Source: JAFAGX01 sp035624215 (GTDB taxonomy: Bacteria; Acidobacteriota; Terriglobia; Terriglobales; Acidobacteriaceae). From it: a DNA stretch of 64,000 nt. Shown one piece after another: positions 1 through 7,583 of this stretch. The DNA lies in contig DASPRY010000191.1 in the NCBI GenBank assembly GCA_035624215.1, positions 18,398 to 82,397 on the forward strand. The letters are read 5' to 3'. Numbering within the stretch: position 1 is the stretch's first letter; each line of letters opens with the position of its first letter. The translations under genes and the position numbers were made by a program. A model generated the notes under the pieces. That model was not told the origin of the DNA, ran no database searches, and saw only the letters and a list, made by a program, of their open reading frames with translations.

Positions 1-653
1 CCAGCATAAGTGGCGATGCCAAAAAGGCTGGTTGCAACCAGGAATGTCTCGGTCTTTACTTTGTCCTGGATGAGAAACATCATCGCGAGTGCAAAACTCA
101 GGGCACAGGCGGCATACGCCAGCATGGCCAACGTGACGTGCACGTGCAGCCAGGTAGACTGCAGAGCAGGAACCAGCGGGTGCACCTCGGTACGCAACAG
201 TTGCATCAGGACAACGCCGACGATGGCCACTGGCATGGTCACAGTACCTATGACCTTCACCCCGTACTTTTTCTCGGCTATGAGCGTCAACACGGCCAAC
301 GTCCAAACAAAACTAAGAAGCATCTCATAAATGCTGGCGAAGGGAGGATGGCCAGCCTCATACCAGCGATGTGCCACCGCCCCGGTATTTGCCAGCAAAC
401 CTGCCCAGGTTGCCAGCGAGGCAAAGCGGATATAGGAGGGTATGCCGGTCACGCCAAATCCCAGATACAGAGTTCCCGCGCCGGCATAGAAAATCAGCGC
501 GGCATAGAGAAGATTGGACTCACTGAGCAAGTTGCCGCCCTTGACTACATTCAGAAATGCCATGAACAGCAGGAAGGCGATTCCCAATCCCACCATGACC
601 AGCAGCGTCGTTCCTGCGGCTTTTGGTTGCTGTTCAGCTGTTGCACGTGCCAT
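1..653 (-). CDS. ccsA: Cytochrome c biogenesis protein CcsA/ResC, 3' end beyond window
   Basis: This is the CcsA/ResC half of the system II cytochrome c synthetase, an inner-membrane protein that carries heme and joins it to apocytochromes outside the membrane. About 217 residues are visible from ATG at 653; the gene continues past position 1. Several hydrophobic segments alternate with short loops. The loop PPFASIYEMLLSF matches the family's P-x-SxYE region, and the LHVHV histidines sit where a conserved heme-ligand histidine is expected. The start lies 25 bases after the stop of the resB-like gene, so both are probably one transcript. The family assignment is strong; which conserved tryptophan-rich motif follows cannot be seen because of the window edge. 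Confidence 0.88.
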   Translation of the reverse strand, partial: MARATAEQQPKAAGTTLLVMVGLGIAFLLFMAFLNVVKGGNLLSESNLLYAALIFYAGAGTLYLGFGVTGIPSYIRFASLATWAGLLANTGAVAHRWYEAGHPPFASIYEMLLSFVWTLAVLTLIAEKKYGVKVIGTVTMPVAIVGVVLMQLLRTEVHPLVPALQSTWLHVHVTLAMLAYAACALSFALAMMFLIQDKVKTETFLVATSLFGIATYA

Positions 654-678
654 AAAGGTCCCCCTATGTCCGAGCTCG

Positions 679-2112
679 CTAGCCCGCAAGTGAGGTGGCA
701 TGCTCTGCAGCGTCGGCCACCGCTTTACTCTTGATCTCTGCCTCGATTTCCTTTACCAGCTTTCGAAACTTTTGTTCAAAAACGTCTTTGTTGCGGTTCG
801 CAGCGCCGCCCAACCAAAGTGTCACGCGGCCTGATCCGTCTTTTAAAAGCACTGCCCAAATGCGGGTGTGAACAATGTAGAAGACGAAAACCAAACCGAA
901 GCCCATGACCATCACGCCCGCCCAAACCGACCATTGTCCCGGCTCATGTGAAACCTCGAGGCCGGTGTAATAGGCCATCTGAACATCTTTTCCTTCAAAC
1001 CTGTAGGGTGAGGACGCGTTATGTTCGAAGCCGGGAATCGGTGGCAGCCAGACATTGATTGGCTTCGCTGTCTTTCCGGATTCAACCACCAGGTGCGCTG
1101 CGGGATTTTCCAGATTGTTGGAACGTGCGTAGATCTGACCATCCTGCACGACAAAATCAGGGATGAACTCGGCCAGGCGCACCGTTGTCTCCTGGTCAAG
1201 CGGCAATGTTTCACCCAGGCCGAGAGCGATCACTCGAGCCTCGCCCTGCCCGTTTGCGGGAGTAGCATTGAGAACCAACTTGTCGATTTTTCCGGTTGGC
1301 CCATAACTTGCCTGATAAACACGAACGCCTTGGTAAATGAGTGGGTCGTTAACCACAATTTCCTTGGCTTGAATTTCCCTTCCATCTTCAATCACGGCGA
1401 GCTTGGACCACCATCGTTTGGGAGTTCCGTCAGCATAATTTTCCTGGCCAGCCCCATCACAGCGAATCACAAACGGCAAGGTACGAGTGACGCCGTTCTG
1501 TTGTACCTGGCTCGTTTGCTGGCCGCGGCTTAGGGAAATGAAACCGCGCCAGCCGTACAGCGCATCGACGATGCCGCCGAGAAAAATCAGCAGCAGGCTG
1601 GCATGCACGATGTAAACTGACATTTCCGAAATCCGGTTGCGTTCTCCAAATAAGGAGAAATTGTTTTCGCGCACGATGCGCTCCGGCTTGAACCCCCCCT
1701 TCTGAAATACACGTTCGGCCGCCACCAGCGCGGTCTCCTCGTCTGGAATTGCAATCTGCGCTTGGTGGGGCAGAACTTTGCGGAAAGTCTCATCAGGACT
1801 TTTATAGGGACGCGAATAGAAACGCCATGAATTCGGGAACCGCTGGATGGAAGCCGCAATAATGGAGAGACTGACCAAGGCAAGCAACAGCACAAACCAC
1901 CATGCATGGAAGACGTCGGTCAATCCCAGACCATCCAGTAGGCGCAGCATTTGCGGCGAATAAGCACGCTGCATCTCATCTGGATCCGTCGCCGGGCGCT
2001 GCAGGATGAGCGTGCCAGCGGCCGAGATGATCACCGTCACAATCAGCAGAATGACCCCAGTTTTAATTGCACCGAATGTCTGCCAAAGTCGCCGAATCAT
2101 TGATGCAGCCAT
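679..2112 (-). CDS. resB: Cytochrome c biogenesis protein ResB (Ccs1)
   Basis: ResB partners CcsA/ResC in system II heme attachment to CxxCH apocytochromes at the outer face of the cytoplasmic membrane. The 477-residue protein begins at ATG 2112, preceded by AAGGGG; the open frame extends further upstream, but that part is not hydrophobic or family-like. Membrane segments are seen at about residues 15-37, 69-88 and 168-190, then a large periplasmic domain, and a last segment near residue 400 (WAGVMVMGFGLVFVFYIVHT). This TM-TM-TM-large loop-TM layout is typical of ResB. It stands divergent from the multiheme cytochrome cluster that needs its product, and an inverted CRP/FNR-like site lies upstream at 2349-2364. 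Confidence 0.88.
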   Translation of the reverse strand: MAASMIRRLWQTFGAIKTGVILLIVTVIISAAGTLILQRPATDPDEMQRAYSPQMLRLLDGLGLTDVFHAWWFVLLLALVSLSIIAASIQRFPNSWRFYSRPYKSPDETFRKVLPHQAQIAIPDEETALVAAERVFQKGGFKPERIVRENNFSLFGERNRISEMSVYIVHASLLLIFLGGIVDALYGWRGFISLSRGQQTSQVQQNGVTRTLPFVIRCDGAGQENYADGTPKRWWSKLAVIEDGREIQAKEIVVNDPLIYQGVRVYQASYGPTGKIDKLVLNATPANGQGEARVIALGLGETLPLDQETTVRLAEFIPDFVVQDGQIYARSNNLENPAAHLVVESGKTAKPINVWLPPIPGFEHNASSPYRFEGKDVQMAYYTGLEVSHEPGQWSVWAGVMVMGFGLVFVFYIVHTRIWAVLLKDGSGRVTLWLGGAANRNKDVFEQKFRKLVKEIEAEIKSKAVADAAEHATSLAG

Positions 2113-2685
2113 AAATTTCCCCTTCCTCGCGAATCCGCCCTTGCACGTTTTCCGCCACGCGAACGCGCCTTGGGGAAGTTGTTGAATTTCTATAAATAGC
2201 TCGTTGCGTAATACCGAGATCGATACAGATTCTTGGGCAATTTGACCCAGACAGCACAGGGACACGGAGCCATTTCGCGCAGCGCTGAGACCCAACCTCA
2301 TACCTCGACCCCATGTGTCCACTCTAGGGGGCGGTCCGGCACAGCTTGTGTGATGAAGATCACAACTCGATGTGAGGTGGATCATGGTCGCGGTCAAGAG
2401 GGGGGTATCGAATGTTTGCTGAGGTCGATGGTGCGAGCAGATTCTAAACTGGGGTTGCTGAAATATACCGCAGAGGCTTTGAAAATACTTGCGTCATTTC
2501 ACCAATACATCTGCGTGAGAAGCCCCAATCTGATGAAATCCGCCGCTGCGGCGATCTTCAACAGCGCGAATTGCTACCAAGAAGGCATTTCGATTCATAT
2601 ACTTACGAGGGACGTTAAAGAATTCAACAACATCCGCGGCAAGGGTCAACTTCGTGCATTACCACCTCGGGAGGTAGTGGCAGCA
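2113..2685. other. Divergent intergenic region between resB and the cytochrome cluster
   Basis: This 573-base stretch separates the leftward resB-ccsA operon from the rightward cytochrome genes and must hold both promoters. Open frames cross it, but their translations look non-coding. A perfect CRP/FNR-type palindrome is at 2349-2364. GGGAGGT at 2669-2675 is the likely ribosome binding site of the 16-heme cytochrome. I could not place -35/-10 boxes with confidence. Confidence 0.5.
2349..2364. promoter_or_regulatory. CRP/FNR-family operator (site 1)
   Basis: TGTGATGAAGATCACA fits the TGTGA-N6-TCACA palindrome exactly. It lies 237 bases upstream of the resB start and 322 bases upstream of the 16-heme cytochrome start, so it could serve either promoter. 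The same word recurs at 14371, 37294 and 61594. That the CRP/FNR family binds such a site is established; binding here is inference. Confidence 0.6.
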
Positions 2686-4137
2686 GTGGATTTGGGCCGT
2701 GCCAATTCGAGTTTCAGCAGAACCGGCGCAAAGTGGACTCTGACATGCAGTTTCCTAGTCCTTACCGCCGCGAACACTTTCGCCGCTAAGCACCCAGTGC
2801 CACTGGACCCGAAAGCCGATCCCTCTACTTGCATCGCCTGTCACGAAGATAAGACTAAGGGCAAATCCGTGCATTCGGCGATGTCGATGGGCTGCATGAG
2901 TTGTCACGAGATTCGTGTCAACCGCGACGTCACGCATGTAAAGCTGATCACAGCCACGCCTTACAAGCTCTGCCTCACCTGCCACGGCGACAAAGATGCC
3001 GCGCAGATCAAGGGGCGCGTCCACCCACCCGCGGTGCGTGATTGCCTGACCTGCCACGATCCGCATACTTCCGACAACAAGAACCAGTTACTAAAGGTGA
3101 CTTCGGGCGACAAGAAGGACAACTTGTGCCTCACCTGCCACACACAGGGATTGGATGTCCCTCAAACCGGCAGCCGTCACGCCGCGCTCGATGTGGGCTG
3201 CGAGACCTGCCACGCCGTGCACAAAACCGGCGAACGGGGCAAGCGCGAATTTGATTTTCACCTGGTCAAGGACGCCCCTACGCTTTGTACCGATTGTCAC
3301 GATCCCAAGGACGCCGGCTTACTCAAAGCCCACCAGGGACAGCCCTTCGTGGCCGCCGATTGCCTTACCTGTCACGATCCGCACCAGTCGAGATTCCCCA
3401 AGCTGATGCAGGCGTTCCTGCACGATCCTTTCGCGTCGAAGCAGTGCGACATCTGCCATCAGCCCGCCAAGGAAAGCAAAGTTGTCCTGACCCAGGCTAA
3501 CGCCAAAGATTTGTGCGTCACCTGCCACTCTGACAAGGCCGATCAGATCGCCAAGGCGCAGGTCCAGCATCCGGGCGCAGCGGGCGATTGCACCGATTGC
3601 CACGATCCACATGCTGGCCGTTCGCCCGGATTCCCTAAGCCGGATGCCGTTTTGGTCTGCCTCGGCTGCCATAGCGAACAAGCGGAGGAGTTTAAGAAGG
3701 CACACCTGCACCAGCCGGCTTTTCAACAAGGCTGCGCCATCTGCCATGAGCCACACGGCGGGGAAAACGCCCATTTACTGCGAGTAAAAGAAATTAACCC
3801 GCTTTGCCTGGAATGCCATGGACCAGACGCACCCGAACCTAAGCCGTTGCAGAACCAGCCTCTAATCACCATTTTCGACGGCAAGGTAAAACTGCCGCAG
3901 GATTATTTCAAGAAGGTGCCGGTGCTGCCCCTGAAGTATGGCACCGGTCACCCCATCGATGGACACCCTGTAGCCAAAGCAATCAACGTGAAGACAAAGG
4001 CGGTGACTGAGCTGACTTGTCTTAGCTGCCACCAACCGCACGCTTCGGCGGAGAGCGCGCTACTCGTGAAAGATCAGGAGGCCAACATGGCCTTCTGTAA
4101 GACCTGCCACGCGGAAGGGACCATGACACCGCGGTAA
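2686..4137 (+). CDS. Secreted 16-heme cytochrome c (doubled CXXCH repeats)
   Basis: Sixteen CxxCH motifs are spread over 483 residues, mostly in pairs such as CLTCHDPH, CTDCHDPH and CAICHEPH, the pattern of the doubled-CXXCH family. It should be exported and carry a chain of c-type hemes, most likely as a periplasmic or outer-surface electron carrier. I chose GTG 2686: GGGAGGT lies 10 bases upstream and the first 34 residues form a signal peptide (TLTCSFLVLTAANTFAA core). An earlier ATG at 2533 is in frame but would bury the signal peptide. There are no transmembrane segments after the signal. It is first in the right-hand run and 16 bases precede the start of the next gene, an NHL protein. 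The precise redox partner is unknown. Confidence 0.85.
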   Translation: MDLGRANSSFSRTGAKWTLTCSFLVLTAANTFAAKHPVPLDPKADPSTCIACHEDKTKGKSVHSAMSMGCMSCHEIRVNRDVTHVKLITATPYKLCLTCHGDKDAAQIKGRVHPPAVRDCLTCHDPHTSDNKNQLLKVTSGDKKDNLCLTCHTQGLDVPQTGSRHAALDVGCETCHAVHKTGERGKREFDFHLVKDAPTLCTDCHDPKDAGLLKAHQGQPFVAADCLTCHDPHQSRFPKLMQAFLHDPFASKQCDICHQPAKESKVVLTQANAKDLCVTCHSDKADQIAKAQVQHPGAAGDCTDCHDPHAGRSPGFPKPDAVLVCLGCHSEQAEEFKKAHLHQPAFQQGCAICHEPHGGENAHLLRVKEINPLCLECHGPDAPEPKPLQNQPLITIFDGKVKLPQDYFKKVPVLPLKYGTGHPIDGHPVAKAINVKTKAVTELTCLSCHQPHASAESALLVKDQEANMAFCKTCHAEGTMTPR

Positions 4138-4153
4138 GAGGGGAGTATTGAAA

Positions 4154-5389
4154 ATGTATCGCTCAAATTGGATGCCGTCGCGCAAGGTCCTCATTGGTTT
4201 GGCGGTGCTGGTTGTCCTTGTCCTGGGCGGCTCTCCGGCACACGCGCAGAAGAAAAACAAGAAAGCGGCAAGTACGGCAGGCGTCGTAGACAAAACCAAG
4301 AAAGTCTACTTTGATATCAGCAAGATCATCTGGCCGAACCCACCGGCCATTACGCGCATAAAGTTTCTGAGCATTTTCACCGGCCAGAAAATTGACTGGG
4401 CGGGTTTGCAAACCACGCAGAAGCCCAAGCAATCGTGGATGGACCGGCTGGCAGGCGCGCAACCGGACCAGCAAGTCAAGGATGCGAAGAAGAAGATCGG
4501 GTTCCAGTTGATACGCCCGTACGGTGTGGCCGCGGATTCCAAGGGGAATATCTACGTGGCGGACCAAGGCGTGGCAGCAATTTTCATTTTTTCGCCGGAA
4601 ACCGGCGATATGCAACTCATCAAGAATGGCCAAGACGCACACCTGCCTATGGTCACCGGGTTGGCGATGGACGACAACGACCGGCTATTTGTGGCCGATG
4701 CAAAGCTGCATCACGTGCTGGTGTTCAACGCCGAACACCTAGCGGAGGCATCTTTCGGTGCCGAGTCCCTGGTATCTCCAGCAGGCATCGCCCTGGACAA
4801 GGAGAACCGCTTCGTTTACGTGGTGGACACGCAGCAGGACCAGGTGCTGGTTTTCGATGCCGACAACTACAAGCTGCTTCGCCGTATTGGGACCGGGGGG
4901 AAGAAACATACGCTGACGAGCGAGGGCGATTTCTCATTGCCTACGGGCGTGGCGGTGGACAAAGACGGCAACGTTTACGTCACTGACACGCTGAACAACC
5001 GAGTCGAGATTTTTGATGCCGACGGCGGTTTCATGAGCCAATTCGGAAAGTCTGGCGATGGCCCCGGGCATTTTGCTCGTCCCAAGGGAATCGCCGTCGA
5101 TGGCGACGGACACATCTGGGTGGCTGACGAGGTCCAATGCCGGGTGCAGGTCTTCGACAAAGACGCCCAACTATTGATTTATTTCGGCGGGCCGGGATTT
5201 TATCCCGGGCAGTTCAATGCCTTGTACGGAATTGCCTTTGACACTGCTACTAACCGCATCATCACCAGCGAGCAATTCCCCGGCCGCGTGCAGATATTCC
5301 GCTATGTGACTGATGCCGAAGCCGCAGCCGAGAAGGCGCGCCGTGAGGCCGAGCAGAAGACGCCGAAAGCAGCTGGTTCGACGTCGTAG
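4154..5389 (+). CDS. Secreted six-bladed NHL-repeat beta-propeller protein (copy 1)
   Basis: The 411-residue product has an N-terminal hydrophobic segment ending in PAHAQ, a likely signal peptide or lipid-free anchor. Six NHL units follow, recognisable by patterns such as GVAVDKDGNVYVTDTLNNRV and GIAVDGDGHIWVADEVQCRV, giving a six-bladed propeller. Before the propeller comes a WPNPPAITRIKFLS stretch that is common in NHL proteins beside cytochromes. ATG 4154 is preferred over an in-frame TTG at 4148 because GGGGAG sits 9 bases before the ATG. NHL propellers usually bind proteins or glycans, so a role in cytochrome export or assembly is inferred from position only. Confidence 0.82.
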   Translation: MYRSNWMPSRKVLIGLAVLVVLVLGGSPAHAQKKNKKAASTAGVVDKTKKVYFDISKIIWPNPPAITRIKFLSIFTGQKIDWAGLQTTQKPKQSWMDRLAGAQPDQQVKDAKKKIGFQLIRPYGVAADSKGNIYVADQGVAAIFIFSPETGDMQLIKNGQDAHLPMVTGLAMDDNDRLFVADAKLHHVLVFNAEHLAEASFGAESLVSPAGIALDKENRFVYVVDTQQDQVLVFDADNYKLLRRIGTGGKKHTLTSEGDFSLPTGVAVDKDGNVYVTDTLNNRVEIFDADGGFMSQFGKSGDGPGHFARPKGIAVDGDGHIWVADEVQCRVQVFDKDAQLLIYFGGPGFYPGQFNALYGIAFDTATNRIITSEQFPGRVQIFRYVTDAEAAAEKARREAEQKTPKAAGSTS

Positions 5390-5491
5390 AGAGCGAGGTG
5401 GCCAGACCCAAAGGCACAAGATTCCGCGGCGCCGCAAGCCGAAGCAAGTCTTGGTCGGTTTGCCAACCTCGGAGCAAGAAAGCGAGTACTC

Positions 5492-5537
5492 AAGGGCCCT
5501 TAAGTTAAGGTGTTGCAACACAGATTAAACAGATTAA
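5492..5537. repeat. Cluster of palindromes and a tandem 9-mer ahead of the tetraheme gene
   Basis: Within 46 bases there are three perfect palindromes, AAGGGCCCTT (5492-5501), CTTAAGTTAAG (5499-5509) and TGTTGCAACA (5511-5520), followed by a tandem ACAGATTAA repeat (5520-5537). They end just before the CTGGAGG ribosome site of the tetraheme cytochrome gene. This may be an operator or an mRNA structure; I cannot tell which. Confidence 0.45.
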
Positions 5538-5551
5538 CTGGAGGTTTGCCA

Positions 5552-6466
5552 ATGAAACGAATCCTATTAGTACTGATGGTGGCTCTGGTAGCAGTGGGAA
5601 TCGCCGCTGCCCAGGTCAGCTCACCAACGCTAGACGTTCTTGGCGCACACAACATTTACGGTCGTGGTTGTGTGGGCTGCCATGCACCACACAGCGGCGC
5701 TGCCGGCAACGGCGGGAAGACTTCTCCCAACAGCGGCAACTTGGCACTGTGGGGCGAAGACATGTCGCCGCTCTATGGTGTAACCCTCAAGTTTGGCAAC
5801 GCTGGAGGTTATCCGGTAACGCTACCCAATTACGCCACCGGTGGCTATCCGGCGTCTCCAGATGATGGCTATTTCGGCATCATTACCTGCCTAAGCTGCC
5901 ATGATGGCAATCTGGCGAAGGTCGGCATGATGAAAGGTACGACTGTAGAAACAGTCACCATCGCCGGCGCAACCTTCAATCCCCCAACCCTACTTGGGAA
6001 TGATGGCTCAGGCGCTGGAAATTACGAAAACGACCACCCGGTGGGACCGCTAGCGAACCCCGGGTGCGGCGGCCCGTACAACTGGGACTGCACCATCAAC
6101 GCTAACGGCTCGATCAGCTTCACAGGGCCGGAAGGGAAACAGTTCATAGCCGACTACTATGACGTGACTGCCGGCAATGGGCCAATTGCCAACCTGGTGT
6201 TGGTGCCGGGGACGACTCCCGGTTTCGCGGGGTCGCTAACGAGCAATTCATGGCTCAAGTGCACCACGTGCCACGATCAGCACGACATGCTCTATTTCAA
6301 TACCGCTGCTGCCGGACCGGCTGTGATCAAACCAACGCATTTCTTTGTGCGCGGCTGGTACGATCCAGGTAACAGCGCCACGAGCAACAGCGCAGCGCAG
6401 TTCTGCCGCGGTTGCCATGGCGGCGAATCCAACGAAGCGCACGGCCAGATCGTGCCGACCTCGTAG
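5552..6466 (+). CDS. Secreted tetraheme cytochrome c, OmcE-like candidate
   Basis: A clean signal peptide (MKRILLVLMVALVAVGIAAA) is followed by four CxxCH motifs: CVGCHAPH near the N-terminus, CLSCHDG, CTTCHDQHD, and CRGCHGGE close to the C-terminus. The spaces between them are long and rich in Gly, Asn, Thr and Pro, unlike compact periplasmic cytochromes. The product has 304 residues. CTGGAGG ends 7 bases before ATG 5552. Known extracellular cytochrome filaments such as OmcE are tetraheme proteins with long loops and wide heme spacing. The adjacent prolyl isomerase and NHL genes are also typical neighbours of such subunits. Homology to OmcE itself is not shown by the sequence I can read; it is a proposal. 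Confidence 0.8.
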   Translation: MKRILLVLMVALVAVGIAAAQVSSPTLDVLGAHNIYGRGCVGCHAPHSGAAGNGGKTSPNSGNLALWGEDMSPLYGVTLKFGNAGGYPVTLPNYATGGYPASPDDGYFGIITCLSCHDGNLAKVGMMKGTTVETVTIAGATFNPPTLLGNDGSGAGNYENDHPVGPLANPGCGGPYNWDCTINANGSISFTGPEGKQFIADYYDVTAGNGPIANLVLVPGTTPGFAGSLTSNSWLKCTTCHDQHDMLYFNTAAAGPAVIKPTHFFVRGWYDPGNSATSNSAAQFCRGCHGGESNEAHGQIVPTS

Positions 6467-6476
6467 TTCTTTACCG

Positions 6477-6498
6477 GGGGAGGACGGATGTCCTCCCC
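6477..6498 (+). terminator. GC-rich hairpin between cytochrome and PPIase genes
   Basis: GGGGAGGAC (6477-6485) pairs perfectly with GTCCTCCCC (6490-6498) around a GGAT loop, followed by TCTTGTT. It starts 11 bases after the tetraheme stop. It could be a partial terminator or an mRNA-stabilising 3' end that raises cytochrome expression over the downstream genes. The T tract is short, so full termination is doubtful. Confidence 0.5.
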
Positions 6499-6556
6499 TC
6501 TTGTTAGAAACCGCTGTTATTCGTCGCCGGAGTGGGGACGGAGGACAAGAGGAATT

Positions 6557-7573
6557 ATGAAGTGCAAGATCGCCATCATCGCTTTCTTGGTGGCCGCTAC
6601 GCTAGCGGTACACGGCCAAGAGCTGGGCGCACTGCCATCACACGTTGTGCAGTCGAGGCCGGTAGCACGGGTCAACGGCACGATACTGACGGACCGTGAT
6701 TTGCTGTTCGAGATGTACGCTATCTTCCCCTACGCCAAGCAGCACAACGGATTCCCCAAAGCGATGGAGGCGGACATCCGCCGGGGTGCCATGAAGATGA
6801 TTGAGTTCGAGGAACTGGTGTACCAGGAAGCTCTGCGGCGAGAGATGACCATCGCGCCAGAGCGACTGACCAAAGCGGAGAAACAGTTCCGCGAGCAATT
6901 CGAAACCGAGCAGCAGTACCAAGAATTCTTGCAGGTTGAGGACAAGGGCTCCCCGCAGGTGCTGCGGACGAAAATCAAGCGCTCGCTATTGATTGAGGAC
7001 CTGCTGAAAGCGGAGGTTACCGACAAGTCCCATGTAACGCTGGCCGAGGCCAGGGCCTTCTACCGGAATTATCCGGAGCGTTTCAAGCTGCCCGAGATGT
7101 ATGCGCTGCAAACGATCACCATCATGCCGCCAATTCGGCCAAGCCGGCAGAATCCCAACCCACCGCCGCCGACCGCGGAGGAGTTGAAGCAGATGAAGGC
7201 CCGCGCCGAAGACACCTTGCGGCAGGCGCAAGCCACCAAGAACTATGAAGAGTTCGGGATGCTGGCGGAGAAGATTTCCGAAGATGACTACCGGGTGATG
7301 ATGGGAGACCACAAGAATAAGAGCGCAGCCGAGTTGCCACCGGAGATCGTGAAAGTAGCCTCCACGATGCAGCCGGGGCAAATCAGCGGGCTGATCTTGG
7401 TGGAGAACGCTTACACCATCATCCGGCTCAACAGCCACGATCCGGCGCGCATGCAAAAATTCGACGAAATTTACAACGACTTGCGGCTGCAAATGCAGTC
7501 GAAGAAAAAGGAAAAGCTGCAACAGGAGCTGGACGCCAGGCTCAGGAAAAACGCAAAGGTTGAAGAGCTTTAG
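6557..7573 (+). CDS. Exported SurA/PpiC-type peptidyl-prolyl isomerase
   Basis: The 338-residue protein has a signal peptide (KCKIAIIAFLVAATLAVHGQ). A SurA-like helical N-domain follows (VARVNGTILTDRDLLFEM, typical of SurA/PrsA). After about residue 190 there is a parvulin-like region containing MYALQTITIMPP and LPPEIVKVASTMQPGQISGL. The C-terminal end is charged and helical. It would act in the periplasm as a chaperone and cis-trans isomerase for exported proteins. Its place between a tetraheme cytochrome and an outer-membrane barrel suggests these are its clients. A parvulin PPIase is also a regular member of Geobacter OmcS/OmcE-type loci. ATG 6557 follows AAGAGGA. Confidence 0.82.
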   Translation: MKCKIAIIAFLVAATLAVHGQELGALPSHVVQSRPVARVNGTILTDRDLLFEMYAIFPYAKQHNGFPKAMEADIRRGAMKMIEFEELVYQEALRREMTIAPERLTKAEKQFREQFETEQQYQEFLQVEDKGSPQVLRTKIKRSLLIEDLLKAEVTDKSHVTLAEARAFYRNYPERFKLPEMYALQTITIMPPIRPSRQNPNPPPPTAEELKQMKARAEDTLRQAQATKNYEEFGMLAEKISEDDYRVMMGDHKNKSAAELPPEIVKVASTMQPGQISGLILVENAYTIIRLNSHDPARMQKFDEIYNDLRLQMQSKKKEKLQQELDARLRKNAKVEEL

Positions 7574-7583
7574 GCGGAAATAT

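Noticed and set aside
2233..2685. Upstream extension of the 16-heme cytochrome frame
   Set aside because: The frame is open, but it would place 150 non-conserved-looking residues before the signal peptide, and a good ribosome site precedes GTG 2686.
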